A DNA stretch of 57,356 bases, taken from Sphingomonas turrisvirgatae (GTDB lineage Bacteria; Pseudomonadota; Alphaproteobacteria; Sphingomonadales; Sphingomonadaceae). The notes under the pieces were generated by a model. That model searched no databases, was not told the origin of the DNA, and worked only from the letters and a program-made list of their open reading frames with translations. Location: NCBI RefSeq assembly GCF_001721295.1, contig NZ_MDDS01000019.1, positions 1-57,356 on the forward strand, read 5' to 3'. The translations under genes and the position numbers were made by a program. Below are positions 27,083-35,775 of this stretch, piece by piece; within the stretch, counting starts at the first letter, position 1, and every line of letters begins with the position of its first letter.

Positions 27083-27892
27083 TCAAAGGCGCGAAGCCGA
27101 TTGCACAACTCCCGCGGTCGGCCAGGCCGACCCCGGCGCCAGCGACTGACACTCGATTGCCTGGACAACCTGGGTGAGCAATTCCAGCAATAACGCATCG
27201 GGCACGCGATGCCGCCAAGACATGGCCTGCGACACCGAAATTGCCGCGAGCACCCTGCCGTCCGCCCGCCGCAACGGCACCGCCATGCAGCGCAGTCCCG
27301 GCACGATCTCCTCGTCATCAACGGCAAAGCCCTGCACCCGAACCGCTTCCAGTTCGGCGCGCAACAGGCCGGGATCGACAATGGTCCGCTTAGTCAGCGG
27401 CACGAACGGTCCGCCGGCCAGATAGATATCGCGCTCCGCGTCGGGCAGATGCGCCAGCAGCACCTTTCCCATGCCCGAGCAATAGGCCTCCAACTGCATT
27501 CCGATCCGCGTGAACAGGGCATTCGCCCCCCGCCCGGTCTTGATCCGATACGTCACCATGTCGTTCTCAAACGTGCCGAACTGCACGACGCTGCGCACGC
27601 GCGCGGCCAGTTCGTGGAGCAGCGGCGCGGCCAGATTGGCGACGATCTGCTTCTCGTCCAGCCGGTGTAGCATGCCCAGCAATCGCGCGCCGGCAACGTG
27701 CCGGCCTTTGCCCGATGGCAGGAGGTAGCCTTCCGCCACGAGCGTAGTGACCTGCCGGTGCGCCGTCGCCAACGGTATGCCCGCCTGCCGGGCCAATTCC
27801 GCGACATTACCGCGCCCACCATCGGCGATTACCGCGTCGAGCATCGTCAGAGTACGTTTGAGCGACGCAATCTGTGGCGTGCCTGTGCTCAT
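27083..27892 (-). CDS. IclR family regulator of the lower meta-pathway operon
   Basis: A 269-residue IclR protein: winged helix in the first ~75 residues (SLKRTLTMLDAVIADGGRGNVAELARQAGIPLATAHRQVTTLVAEGYL), then the effector domain (GRGANALFTRIGMQLEAYCSGMGKVLLAHLP, GLRCMAVPLRRADGRVLAAISVS). The start at 27892 gives the family length; the longer frame reads into the promoter. It is divergent from the hydratase-dehydrogenase-aldolase operon, and a perfect inverted repeat lies in the shared promoter eight bases from its start codon. IclR proteins commonly control such aromatic operons, with the pathway compound as effector. Confidence 0.9.
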   Translation of the reverse strand: MSTGTPQIASLKRTLTMLDAVIADGGRGNVAELARQAGIPLATAHRQVTTLVAEGYLLPSGKGRHVAGARLLGMLHRLDEKQIVANLAAPLLHELAARVRSVVQFGTFENDMVTYRIKTGRGANALFTRIGMQLEAYCSGMGKVLLAHLPDAERDIYLAGGPFVPLTKRTIVDPGLLRAELEAVRVQGFAVDDEEIVPGLRCMAVPLRRADGRVLAAISVSQAMSWRHRVPDALLLELLTQVVQAIECQSLAPGSAWPTAGVVQSASRL

Positions 27893-27899
27893 AGCAAAT

Positions 27900-27916
27900 A
27901 TCTCATATCGTGAGAT
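27900..27916. promoter_or_regulatory. Candidate IclR operator
   Basis: ATCTCA-TATCG-TGAGAT is a perfect six-base inverted repeat in the 97-base divergent promoter between the IclR gene and the hydratase gene. Its position and symmetry suit autoregulation plus control of the catabolic operon. It differs from the palindrome shared by the other aromatic operons. Confidence 0.6.
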
Positions 27917-27989
27917 TGTATCATTCCGGTCGGCTGGCGCCAAGCGCGCCGCGACTATATCCGAGGGGCAAACAACAAGGGCAAAACAG

Positions 27990-28775
27990 ATGGCGCAACC
28001 CACCGACGATCAACTCGCGCGCCGCTTGCGCGATGCCTATGCTGGTGGCGCGGTTGCGCCGTTGCGCGACGGTCTGGACCCGGTCGATGCCGATCGCGCT
28101 TATGCGGTGCAGACAATCAACACCCGATTCTGGGAAGCCCAGGGCCGCCGGATCGTCGGACGCAAGGCGGGGCTCACCGCCAAGGCAGTCCAGACCCAGC
28201 TTGGCGTCGACCAGCCCGATTTCGGGGTGCTGTTCGATGACATGGCGGTGGTCGATGGCGGCACGCTCGATCCTGCCCGCACGATCCAACCCAAGGCCGA
28301 AGCCGAGATCGCCTTCGTGCTGGGCAAGGATCTGCTCGATCCCGATACGACCGTCGAGATGGTCGCCGATGCCGTCGCCACCGTCCACGCCGCGATCGAG
28401 ATCGTGGATAGCCGCATTGCCGACTGGAAGATCACCTTCGCCGATACGGTGGCGGACAATGGCTCCTCGGCATTCTTCGTGCTGGGACAGGAGGGTAAGG
28501 CGCTGGCCGGGCTCGACCTGTTTACCTGCGGCATGGTGATGGAAATCAACGGCGCGATCGTGTCGCTCGGCGCCGGCGCGGCGGCGCTCGGCCACCCCCT
28601 CAATGCCGCCACATGGCTGGCGCAGACGCTGGCCCGCCGGGGCGAGCCGCTCAAGCGCGGCGACATCCTGCTCGCGGGCGCGCTCGGGCCGATGGTCGCG
28701 CTCAATCCCGGCGACCATGTTCGCGCCATCGTCGGCGGTGTCGGCACCGCCAGCTTCACCTTCGAAGGAGCCTGA
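27990..28775 (+). CDS. 2-oxopent-4-enoate hydratase (2-keto-4-pentenoate hydratase)
   Basis: This enzyme adds water to 2-hydroxypenta-2,4-dienoate, the C5 product of meta-cleavage hydrolases, giving 4-hydroxy-2-oxovalerate. The 261-residue protein is of the MhpD/DmpE/BphH/CarD type: [44 protein letters not shown] with the metal-binding glutamates, [13 protein letters not shown], and the end [15 protein letters not shown]. The ATG at 27990 follows an AAGGG ribosome site. It is the first gene of a three-gene operon that completes the lower pathway, with the acetaldehyde dehydrogenase four bases further on. Confidence 0.94.
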   Translation: MAQPTDDQLARRLRDAYAGGAVAPLRDGLDPVDADRAYAVQTINTRFWEAQGRRIVGRKAGLTAKAVQTQLGVDQPDFGVLFDDMAVVDGGTLDPARTIQPKAEAEIAFVLGKDLLDPDTTVEMVADAVATVHAAIEIVDSRIADWKITFADTVADNGSSAFFVLGQEGKALAGLDLFTCGMVMEINGAIVSLGAGAAALGHPLNAATWLAQTLARRGEPLKRGDILLAGALGPMVALNPGDHVRAIVGGVGTASFTFEGA

Positions 28776-28779
28776 TCCC

Positions 28780-29721
28780 ATGGCAAAGACCAAGGTAGCG
28801 ATCATCGGATCGGGCAATATCGGCACCGATCTGATGATCAAGATCCTGCGCCTGTCGGACGTGCTGGAAATGGGTGCCTTTGTCGGCATCGACCCCGAAT
28901 CCGATGGCCTGAGGCGGGCGGCGCGGATGGGCGTGCCGATCACTGCCGGCGGGATCGACGGGCTGATCGCGATGCCCGAATTTGTCGACATCGCCATCGT
29001 CTTCGACGCGACTTCGGCCGCCGCCCATGCCCGGCATAGCGAAGTGCTGCTGGCGCATGGCAAGCGGGTGATCGATCTCACACCAGCGGCCATCGGCCCG
29101 TACACGGTGCCGCCGATCAATGGCGACGCCAATCTCGACGCGCTGAACGTCAATATGGTGACGTGCGGCGGCCAGGCGACGATCCCGATCGTCGATGCCG
29201 TCAATCGTATCGCCAAGGTACATTATGCCGAAATCGTCGCCTCGATCGCATCGAAGAGCGCCGGTCCCGGCACCCGCGCCAATATCGACGAGTTCACCGA
29301 AACCACCAGCCGCGCCATCGTCGAAGTCGGCGGTGCCACGCGCGGCAAGGCGATCATCGTCCTCAATCCCGCCGAGCCGCCGCTGATCATGCGCGATACG
29401 GTTTATTGCCTGGCGGAGGACGGCGATCCGGCAGCGATCGCCGCGTCGGTCGAGCAGATGGTAGCCGAAGTGCAGCGCTACGTGCCCGGATACCGGCTCA
29501 AGCAGGCCGTGCAGTTCGAGCATATCGGCTCGAACCAGCCGTTGCGCATCCCCGAGATGGATGGCGAGTTCACCGGCCTGAAAGTCACCGTGTTCCTCGA
29601 GGTCGAGGGCGCGGCGCATTATCTTCCCGCTTATGCCGGCAATCTCGACATCATGACCTCGGCCGCGCTCAAGACCGCGGAAAAGATCGCTGAGCGCGCG
29701 CAGCAGAGGATGGCCGCATGA
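28780..29721 (+). CDS. Acetaldehyde dehydrogenase (acetylating)
   Basis: It converts the acetaldehyde released by the partner aldolase into acetyl-CoA with NAD+ and CoA. The 313-residue protein has the NAD-binding start [19 protein letters not shown] and the active-site segment [14 protein letters not shown] with the catalytic Cys. The C-terminal part [28 protein letters not shown] contacts the aldolase in the known DmpF/DmpG complex. GAAGGAG precedes the ATG. Its stop overlaps the aldolase start as ATGA, as usual for this channelling pair. Confidence 0.95.
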   Translation: MAKTKVAIIGSGNIGTDLMIKILRLSDVLEMGAFVGIDPESDGLRRAARMGVPITAGGIDGLIAMPEFVDIAIVFDATSAAAHARHSEVLLAHGKRVIDLTPAAIGPYTVPPINGDANLDALNVNMVTCGGQATIPIVDAVNRIAKVHYAEIVASIASKSAGPGTRANIDEFTETTSRAIVEVGGATRGKAIIVLNPAEPPLIMRDTVYCLAEDGDPAAIAASVEQMVAEVQRYVPGYRLKQAVQFEHIGSNQPLRIPEMDGEFTGLKVTVFLEVEGAAHYLPAYAGNLDIMTSAALKTAEKIAERAQQRMAA

Positions 29722-30758
29722 CCTTCGATCCAACGGTGACCAAGCTCTACATCCAGGACGTCACGCTGCGCGACGGCATGCACGCGATCCGCCATCAATA
29801 TGGTCTCGATCATGTGAAGGCGATTGCCCACGCGCTCGACCAGGCCAAAGTCGATGCCATCGAAGTCGCGCATGGCGACGGGCTCGCTGGCTCGTCGTTC
29901 AACTATGGCTTCGGCGCGCATACCGATTGGGAATGGATCGAGGCCGTCGCAGATGTTTTGGACCACGCGGTGCTGACCACCTTGCTGCTGCCCGGTATCG
30001 GCACAGTCCACGATCTCAAGCACGCTTATGCGCTGGGGGTCCGCTCGGTCCGCATTGCCACCCACTGCACCGAGGCGGACGTCTCGAAGCAGCATATCGA
30101 AGCTGCTCGCAATCTTGGCATGGACGTCTCGGGCTTCCTGATGATGAGCCACATGTCCGAGCCAGAAGCGCTGGCAGCCCAGGCGAAGCTGATGGAAGAT
30201 TATGGCGCGCACTGCGTCTATGTGACCGACAGCGGCGGCGCGATGAACATGGACCAATATGCCGCGCGTCTGCAGGCCTATGATCGCGTTCTGAAGCCGG
30301 AGACCCAGCGTGGTGTGCACGCCCATCACAATCTGAGCCTGGGCGTGGCGAACTCTGTCGTCGCGGTGCAGAATGGCGCGTTGCGCGTGGACGCCAGCCT
30401 TGCCGGAATGGGTGCGGGGGCGGGTAACGCGCCCCTCGAGGTCTTTATCGCCGCGTGCGACACCTATGGCTGGGAGCATGGCTGCGATCTCTTCGCGCTG
30501 ATGGACGCCGCCGAGGACATTGTCCGCCCGTTGCAGGACCGCCCGGTCCGCGTCGACCGCGAGACGCTGACGCTTGGATATGCCGGGGTCTATTCGAGTT
30601 TTCTGCGCCACGCCGAAAAGGCTTCCACGGAACATGGCATCGACACGCGGGCGATCCTCGCCGAACTCGGCCGGCGCAAGATGGTCGGCGGGCAGGAGGA
30701 CATGATCGTCGATGTCGCGCTCGATCTGGCCGCGCAGGGCGTAAGAAAGAGCAGCTAA
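29718..30758 (+). CDS. dmpG: 4-hydroxy-2-oxovalerate aldolase
   Basis: It splits 4-hydroxy-2-oxovalerate into pyruvate and acetaldehyde, the latter passed through a tunnel to the acylating dehydrogenase. The 346-residue protein has the TIM-barrel signature of the DRE-metal-lyase family: [17 protein letters not shown] (metal Asp, catalytic His), [27 protein letters not shown], and the metal site [13 protein letters not shown]. It is translationally coupled to the dehydrogenase. The operon ends here, with a converging ferredoxin gene about 100 bases away. Confidence 0.95.
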   Translation: MTFDPTVTKLYIQDVTLRDGMHAIRHQYGLDHVKAIAHALDQAKVDAIEVAHGDGLAGSSFNYGFGAHTDWEWIEAVADVLDHAVLTTLLLPGIGTVHDLKHAYALGVRSVRIATHCTEADVSKQHIEAARNLGMDVSGFLMMSHMSEPEALAAQAKLMEDYGAHCVYVTDSGGAMNMDQYAARLQAYDRVLKPETQRGVHAHHNLSLGVANSVVAVQNGALRVDASLAGMGAGAGNAPLEVFIAACDTYGWEHGCDLFALMDAAEDIVRPLQDRPVRVDRETLTLGYAGVYSSFLRHAEKASTEHGIDTRAILAELGRRKMVGGQEDMIVDVALDLAAQGVRKSS

Positions 30759-30864
30759 CCCACCATAGCCAATTACCGGCTGATACAGGCGACGCAGCGC
30801 GGCTCCGTTCGAGATCTATCGATCAGCGGCTAGTGGGCGCCCGCCGGTGTGTCAGGTGTATCGG

Positions 30865-31182
30865 TCAATCTTCCGGCGCAATTTGTATTTGCAGGTCGCC
30901 CGGCAGCTCATCAACCTTGAGTTGGCACGAAAGCCTAGATTGCGCAGTACGATGCTCGGAGCTGTCGAGTAGATCATCTTCGTCCTGAGACATCGGGCTC
31001 AGGGATTCGACCGTCGCCGGGTCCACATAGACGTGGCAGGTGGCGCACGAACAGCATCCCCCGCACAGCGCGAGCAGCTCGTCGACGCCGCTTTCGCGGA
31101 TCGCCTCCATCACCGAAAGGCCCGGCGACGCGGTAACCGTCCTTTCCTCTCCCGAGCGGGTGACAATAGTGATCGACTTCAT
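30865..31182 (-). CDS. [2Fe-2S] ferredoxin, putidaredoxin/adrenodoxin type
   Basis: A 105-residue electron carrier, probably feeding a Rieske oxygenase of this cluster. The cluster ligands are visible as C-x5-C-x2-C in CGGCCSCATCHVYV plus a fourth Cys in RLSCQL, the spacing of putidaredoxin-type rather than Rieske-type or plant-type ferredoxins. A GGAG ribosome site precedes the ATG at 31182. It is the last gene of the hydrolase-LigB-LigA-ferredoxin operon. The only ferredoxin reductase in the window, at 45511, belongs to the matching FAD family. Carbazole operons of sphingomonads use the same kind of ferredoxin. Confidence 0.93.
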   Translation of the reverse strand: MKSITIVTRSGEERTVTASPGLSVMEAIRESGVDELLALCGGCCSCATCHVYVDPATVESLSPMSQDEDDLLDSSEHRTAQSRLSCQLKVDELPGDLQIQIAPED

Positions 31183-31216
31183 CTTGATAAACTCCAGGGG
31201 GCTCGCCCGACAAAGG

Positions 31217-31462
31217 TTATGACTGGGATTGATCGGGCTGGCGGCCGAGCACGGGCATCGGCTCGATCCGGAAGGCGCCGGCGAACTGCATGAGAAGCAG
31301 CGGATGGGCGTCGCGACCGCGCAGCCCGGCGAGATCCTTGTCCAGCAGCATCCTGATCTCCGGCTCGGATACGCGCGTGCCGATCGTGGCCAAAGTCACC
31401 TCGTCGAGCAGCGTCGGTTCACGGACGATGCGGCGGATCAGGCGGTCGAGCTCGAGGTTCAT
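31217..31462 (-). CDS. LigA-like small subunit of a class III extradiol dioxygenase
   Basis: An 81-residue protein (NLELDRLIRRIVREPTLLDEVTLATIG, then LRGRDAHPLLLMQFAGAFRIEP) that matches the LigA fold: short helices that cap the active site of the LigB catalytic subunit. It is shorter than protocatechuate 4,5-dioxygenase LigA and closer in size to CarBa-type subunits of biaryl ring-cleavage enzymes. Its ATG overlaps the LigB stop (ATGA), so the subunits are coupled. The longer upstream frame is only LigB read out of frame. Confidence 0.87.
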   Translation of the reverse strand: MNLELDRLIRRIVREPTLLDEVTLATIGTRVSEPEIRMLLDKDLAGLRGRDAHPLLLMQFAGAFRIEPMPVLGRQPDQSQS

Positions 31463-32277
31463 CGTTCGAAAAGCCGCGCGATCGCCATGCCGGTCGCCCA
31501 TTCCGGAATCGCCTCGTAGCTGAGCGTCGTGCCGGGACCGCTGCCGGCCGCCATCACCGTGATCCAGTTGCGGATTTCCTGCCCGCCATTGCCGGCCTCC
31601 CGATCGATCCTGTCGACTTCCAGCGCCGTCAGGGCGTCGATGTCGCCGGCCTCGACTCGTCCGAGAAACCATCTATCGAAGTCAGCGTTTATGTCGCCCA
31701 TTTCGGGCGTTGCAACCCAGTGCGACAGGCCGCCGCCGGCCAGCAGGAGCACCCGCTCCTCGGTCGGCCGTGCCGTGATCGCGGCGCGAAGCATGCGGCC
31801 CAGTTCGGCGCAGCGTCGAAACGGCGGCAGCGGCGCGGTGCTGGCGTTCTGGAAGATCGGCACCAACGGAATGTCCATTTCAGGCCGCAGCAACGTCAAA
31901 GGACACATGAACCCGTGATCGAGCTTGGGCTCGACCGACCAGGACAGGTCGAAGCCCGCAGCGACGCCGAATCCGAGCAGGTGCGCGGCGAAATCGCCCG
32001 CGATCGACACGTCGCGCGACGCCACCCCGGCGTCGCCCCAGCCCGTGCTTTGCGTTCCCAGCCCGATGCAGATCTGCGGAAAGCTCTCATAAAAGAAGCT
32101 GTTGAGATGCTCGCTGCTGACCATCACGATCAGGTCCGGCTCGAGCGCGGCGATTTCGGCGCGAAGCCGGGCGAAAGCGGCGTGCACGCGATCCTGGGCG
32201 GCATCGGCCCCCGGCGCATATTTGCGGATGGTCATGGCGGTGTGCGAGACGCCATACCCCGCCACGATTTGCGCCAT
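31459..32277 (-). CDS. LigB-type class III extradiol ring-cleavage dioxygenase, catalytic subunit
   Basis: It opens a catechol-type ring next to the hydroxyls with O2 and Fe(II). The 272-residue protein has the LigB pattern: AGYGVSHTAM with iron ligand His12, VMVSSEHLNSFF with His57, DHGFMCPLTLLRP, and GGGLSHWVA with a conserved active-site His. It is intermediate in size, as are CarBb and related biaryl-diol dioxygenases; a protocatechuate or dihydroxyphenylpropionate enzyme is also possible. Upstream is a C-C hydrolase (one-base gap) and downstream its LigA partner, so cleavage and hydrolysis are encoded together. Confidence 0.9.
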   Translation of the reverse strand: MAQIVAGYGVSHTAMTIRKYAPGADAAQDRVHAAFARLRAEIAALEPDLIVMVSSEHLNSFFYESFPQICIGLGTQSTGWGDAGVASRDVSIAGDFAAHLLGFGVAAGFDLSWSVEPKLDHGFMCPLTLLRPEMDIPLVPIFQNASTAPLPPFRRCAELGRMLRAAITARPTEERVLLLAGGGLSHWVATPEMGDINADFDRWFLGRVEAGDIDALTALEVDRIDREAGNGGQEIRNWITVMAAGSGPGTTLSYEAIPEWATGMAIARLFER

Positions 32278-32278
32278 C

Positions 32279-33175
32279 TCAGCCGGCTCCGGCCACGCGC
32301 CGCGCCGACTCCGCAGCCTTGAGGAAAGCGAAGACGACGCGGTTGAATTCTTCGGGTTTCTCGAACTGGGGCCAATGCCCGGCGTCTTCCATCAGATACC
32401 ATTGCGCCCCGGGGATGACCCGGCTCGCTTCCTGCCCGACTTCCCACGGCATGGTCGGGTTCTGTCGGGTCCACAGGACGAGCGCGGGGCAGGCAATCCG
32501 CGCGAGGCGCTCGCGCGTCAAGGTCCAGGCATTGCCACCGGCGCCCGTCAACTGGCCGACCATCCCGCCGGAGAGCGCCATGAAATCCGCGTCGGAATAA
32601 ATGCGGTAGCGCGTTTCGACCAGCTCGTCGGTCACCACGCTCTTGTCGTGCATCAGCCATTCGAGTCTCGTGCGGACGCTTTCGCGGGTCGGTGCCTCGG
32701 TCGCCTTCGCCGTGGCCGAGCCGACCTTCGCGCCGATCTTGCGAGTCAGCTCTGCGGCGTCGTCGCCCACCTCGAGGCCCGCGCCCGTCACGCAGACATA
32801 GCCGAGCACGCGCGCCGGGTGGTTGACCGCGATCCATCCGGCCACCCATCCGCCCAGCGATTGGCCGACCAGATAGGCCGAGCCGATGCCTTGCGCGCTC
32901 ATATAGGCCATGACATGCTCGCCGAGCGCAACCGTCGAATATTCGATGTCCGCCTTCTCGGTCAGGCCGTGGCCGAGCATGTCGATCGCATGGACTTCGA
33001 AATCGGATGGGAACGCCGTGACGTTGCGAATCCAAGTTTCGGCGTGCCCGGTGATGCCATGCAACAGGATCACCGGCGTGCCGCGGCCCGCGACGATGCT
33101 GCGCGTGCGATAGCCGCCGGCATCGCTGAACCGCACTTCCGCACCCATTGCGTCGATCCAAAAGCTTGCCCGCAT
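32279..33175 (-). CDS. Alpha/beta hydrolase, probable meta-cleavage-product (C-C bond) hydrolase
   Basis: Enzymes of this type hydrolyse the vinylogous 1,5-diketone made by extradiol cleavage, releasing 2-hydroxypenta-2,4-dienoate and a carboxylic acid. The 298-residue protein has VILLHGITGHAETW (oxyanion loop), DMLGHGLTEK, nucleophile elbow VGQSLGGWVAGW with the catalytic Ser, and DAGHWPQFEKPEEFN with the catalytic His, matching the MhpC/BphD/CarC family. It heads the operon with LigB, LigA and ferredoxin. The shared palindromic operator lies 24 bases before its start codon. Its product would feed the hydratase at 27990. Confidence 0.87.
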   Translation of the reverse strand: MRASFWIDAMGAEVRFSDAGGYRTRSIVAGRGTPVILLHGITGHAETWIRNVTAFPSDFEVHAIDMLGHGLTEKADIEYSTVALGEHVMAYMSAQGIGSAYLVGQSLGGWVAGWIAVNHPARVLGYVCVTGAGLEVGDDAAELTRKIGAKVGSATAKATEAPTRESVRTRLEWLMHDKSVVTDELVETRYRIYSDADFMALSGGMVGQLTGAGGNAWTLTRERLARIACPALVLWTRQNPTMPWEVGQEASRVIPGAQWYLMEDAGHWPQFEKPEEFNRVVFAFLKAAESARRVAGAG

Positions 33176-33198
33176 CCCTCATCCCAACATTGACTTTA

Positions 33199-33214
33199 AC
33201 TTCGATATCGAAGT
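33199..33214. promoter_or_regulatory. Palindromic operator, site 1 (hydrolase / Gfo-Idh divergent promoter)
   Basis: ACTTCGATATCGAAGT is a perfect 16-base palindrome between two divergent aromatic operons. It is the best-formed member of a set of four related sites in this cluster and the likely target of the MarR protein at 35776. Confidence 0.8.
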
Positions 33215-33291
33215 AATTACCGCCCGATGGCATATTTGTCTAGAACCTGTTTCGCCTGGGTGGCGCGAATGTCCAGCGCAGAGCCGCAGCG

Positions 33292-34461
33292 ATGAGCGGG
33301 CGCGCGATCCGGCTGGGCATTTCGGGGCTGGGGCGGGGATTCGTGCTGAGCCTGCCGGCGATGCGCGCCCATCCCCATATCGAGCTGGTCGCAGCCTTCG
33401 ACCCGCGGCCCGAGGCGCGTAGCGCGTTCGCGCGCGACTTTGGCGGGCGGGCTTATGCCGATTTTGCCGCGCTGTGCGCCGATCGCGAGATCGATGCGAT
33501 TTACATTGCCTCTCCGCACCAATTCCACTGCGAGCAATCGATCCGGGCCGTGCAGGCGGGCAAGCACGTGCTGGTCGAAAAGCCGATGGCGCTGGACTCG
33601 GCGGAGTGCCGCCGCATGGCAGCAGCGGCATCCGAGGCGCAGGTCGCACTGCTGGTGGGTCCGAGCCACGGATACGACTCGCAGATCGAGCTGACCCGCC
33701 GCCTGATCGACACCGGCGCATACGGCCAGGTACGCATGTTGACGATGCTTACCTATACCGATTTCCTCTATCGCCCGCGCCGGGCCGAGGAGCTCGACCC
33801 GGACCAGGGCGGCGGCGTCGTCTTCAGCCAGGCATCGCACCAGATCGACATCGTGCGCCGCCTGATCGGGTCGGAGATCGAGAGCGTGTTCGCGCGGACG
33901 CTGAGCTGGGACCCGGGGCGGGGCGGCGAGGGGGCGTATAGCGCGATGCTGAACTTCGCCTGCGGGGCATGCGCGACTTTGGTCTATAACGGCCACGGGC
34001 TGTTCGACACCGACGAGTTCGCCGGCTGGATTTCGGAGACCGGCTTTCAGAAAGCCCCGCGCGCCGGGCCCTCCGCCCGCAGCCGCCTGCCTGAAGACGG
34101 CGAAGCGCAGCTGAAGGCTGGCCGCGGCTTTGGCGGCGCTTTGGCGGATGTCGACGCGGCCGTGCAGCATCCGCCGCATCACGAGCATTTCGGATTGCTG
34201 ATCGTCAGCTGCGACGGAGCGGATTTCCGCCCGACCCCGGTCGAGGTGATCGAACTGGGCCATGCCGGCGTGCGCGCGCATCCGCTGCCGTCCTCCGCCC
34301 TCCCGCGACAGTCGGTCTTCGACGCGCTGGTCAGTACGGCGCGCGACGGCGTGGCTCCGGTGCATGGCGCCGAATGGAGCGCGGGCACGATCGCGGCGTG
34401 CGAAGCGATCCGTCGTTCCGCTGCCGAGAGGCGCGTGATCAACTTGCTTCCCCACACCTGA
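33292..34461 (+). CDS. Gfo/Idh/MocA family oxidoreductase, probable 4,5-dihydrodiol (phthalate) dehydrogenase
   Basis: Pht4/OphB-type members of this family oxidise cis-4,5-dihydro-4,5-dihydroxyphthalate to 4,5-dihydroxyphthalate with NAD+. The 389-residue protein has the Rossmann start RLGISGLGRGFVLSLPAM, the family motif GKHVLVEKPMAL with the catalytic lysine, and the second domain with GGVVFSQASHQIDIVRRLIG. The length suits the phthalate-type enzymes. The following gene, 11 bases on, is a 4,5-dihydroxyphthalate decarboxylase, the next step of the pathway. LigC-type dehydrogenases are also Gfo/Idh-like but shorter. Confidence 0.85.
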   Translation: MSGRAIRLGISGLGRGFVLSLPAMRAHPHIELVAAFDPRPEARSAFARDFGGRAYADFAALCADREIDAIYIASPHQFHCEQSIRAVQAGKHVLVEKPMALDSAECRRMAAAASEAQVALLVGPSHGYDSQIELTRRLIDTGAYGQVRMLTMLTYTDFLYRPRRAEELDPDQGGGVVFSQASHQIDIVRRLIGSEIESVFARTLSWDPGRGGEGAYSAMLNFACGACATLVYNGHGLFDTDEFAGWISETGFQKAPRAGPSARSRLPEDGEAQLKAGRGFGGALADVDAAVQHPPHHEHFGLLIVSCDGADFRPTPVEVIELGHAGVRAHPLPSSALPRQSVFDALVSTARDGVAPVHGAEWSAGTIAACEAIRRSAAERRVINLLPHT

Positions 34462-34472
34462 GGGCCTGATTC

Positions 34473-35465
34473 ATGACGAGATTGAACCTAACCCTGGCCT
34501 GCTGGGACTATGACCGGACGCGCGCGATTGCGGACGGGCGCGTTCGCGTCGACGGCATCGACCTCAACTATGTCAGCCTGCCGGTCGAGGAGACCTTTTT
34601 CCGGATGCTGCGCTTCGGCGAATTCGACGCCGCCGAACTGTCGCTGTCATCCTATTGCGTATCGCTGGCGCGGGGCGATTCGCCGTTTGTCGCGATCCCG
34701 GTCTTCCCCTCGCGCTTCTTCCGCCACAGCTGCATCTTCGTATCGGCGACGAGCGGGATCGAACGCCCCGAGGATCTGGCCGGCAAGCGCGTCGGCGTAC
34801 CCGAATATCAGATGACCGCGCCGGTCTGGATTCGGGGAATCCTGCACGACGAATATGGCATCGATCCCGCCTCGCCGACCTACTTCACCGGCGGAGAGGA
34901 AGAACCCGGGCGCGAGGAGAAGCTCAAGCTCGACCTGCCCGAGAAATTCCGCCTCGTGCCGATCGGCTCCGAACGGACGCTCAGCCGGATGCTGGCGGAC
35001 GGCGAAATCGATGCGCTGCACACCGCGCGCGCGCCGAGCAGCTTCCACCATAGCCCGCATCTGGTTCGCCGCTTGTTCGCGGACCCGGTGGCCGTCGAGA
35101 AGGACTATTATCGCCGGACCGGCATTTTCCCGATCATGCACGTCATCGCGATTCGGCGGGAAGTGTATGAACGAAACCGCTGGATCGCCCAGTCGCTGCT
35201 CAAGGCATTTGTCGAGGCGCAGCGCCACACCTACGAGGATCTGATGATCTCGGCGGCGCTGAAGACGATGCTGCCGTGGCAGATCGCTGCCGTGGAGGAC
35301 ACGGTCCGCACACTGGGCGAGGATTGGTGGCCGTACGGCCTCGAGCGGAACCGCGCCGCCCTCGACACCTTCCTGCGCTACCATCACGAGCAAGGGCTGT
35401 CGGCGCGCCAGCTGGCGGTAGAGGAACTGTTCGCGCCGGAGACGCTGGAGGCATTCCGCATCTAG
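34473..35465 (+). CDS. 4,5-dihydroxyphthalate decarboxylase-like protein
   Basis: Pht5/OphC enzymes convert 4,5-dihydroxyphthalate to protocatechuate and CO2. The 330-residue protein has the family length and look of a cofactor-independent decarboxylase related to periplasmic-binding folds: LNLTLACWDYDRTRAIADGRV at the start, VEETFFRMLRFGEFDAAELS, FPSRFFRHSCIFV, LAGKRVGVPEYQMTAPVWIRG, DGEIDALHTARAPSSF, and LGEDWWPYGLERNR near the end. It directly follows the Gfo/Idh dehydrogenase in one operon. The true substrate could be another ortho-dicarboxylated catechol. Confidence 0.9.
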   Translation: MTRLNLTLACWDYDRTRAIADGRVRVDGIDLNYVSLPVEETFFRMLRFGEFDAAELSLSSYCVSLARGDSPFVAIPVFPSRFFRHSCIFVSATSGIERPEDLAGKRVGVPEYQMTAPVWIRGILHDEYGIDPASPTYFTGGEEEPGREEKLKLDLPEKFRLVPIGSERTLSRMLADGEIDALHTARAPSSFHHSPHLVRRLFADPVAVEKDYYRRTGIFPIMHVIAIRREVYERNRWIAQSLLKAFVEAQRHTYEDLMISAALKTMLPWQIAAVEDTVRTLGEDWWPYGLERNRAALDTFLRYHHEQGLSARQLAVEELFAPETLEAFRI

Positions 35466-35775
35466 GACTGCATGCAATTGGATTGGATAGCGTGCGGTTG
35501 GGCGATGGTCGTCTCCCCTCGATCAAGAGTTTCAATAAGCTTGAAATGCAGGATCTCGCATGCTGAGGTGGATGCGCTGCCGCTCGGCGGCCGCTCTTTG
35601 ACAGGGTCGATCCCGGCGAGAACGCGAACCGCGATTAAGGAATTCCGCATGGAGGATCGCCGCGGGAACATGTGGATAGTATGACCTTGGTGTGACATTC
35701 GTTTCGCTACATGCGCGCGCAACAGGGCGATAGCCTCACTCTTGATCGAGGGCTCCAATTGTCCTGACCCTGGAC
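35466..35775. other. Convergent intergenic region, decarboxylase / MarR (310 bases)
   Basis: No gene is visible. An inverted repeat TTTCAA-TAAGC-TTGAAA lies at about 35528-35544. At 35761-35771 the string GTCCTGACCCT equals the outer end of the IS5-family element found at 47588-48420, so an IS end may have been left here. No convincing T-tailed terminator was found. Confidence 0.5.
35528..35544. repeat. Inverted repeat in the decarboxylase/MarR gap
   Basis: TTTCAA and TTGAAA are separated by TAAGC. It could act as a weak hairpin between convergent genes or as a protein site; there is no T run. Confidence 0.35.
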
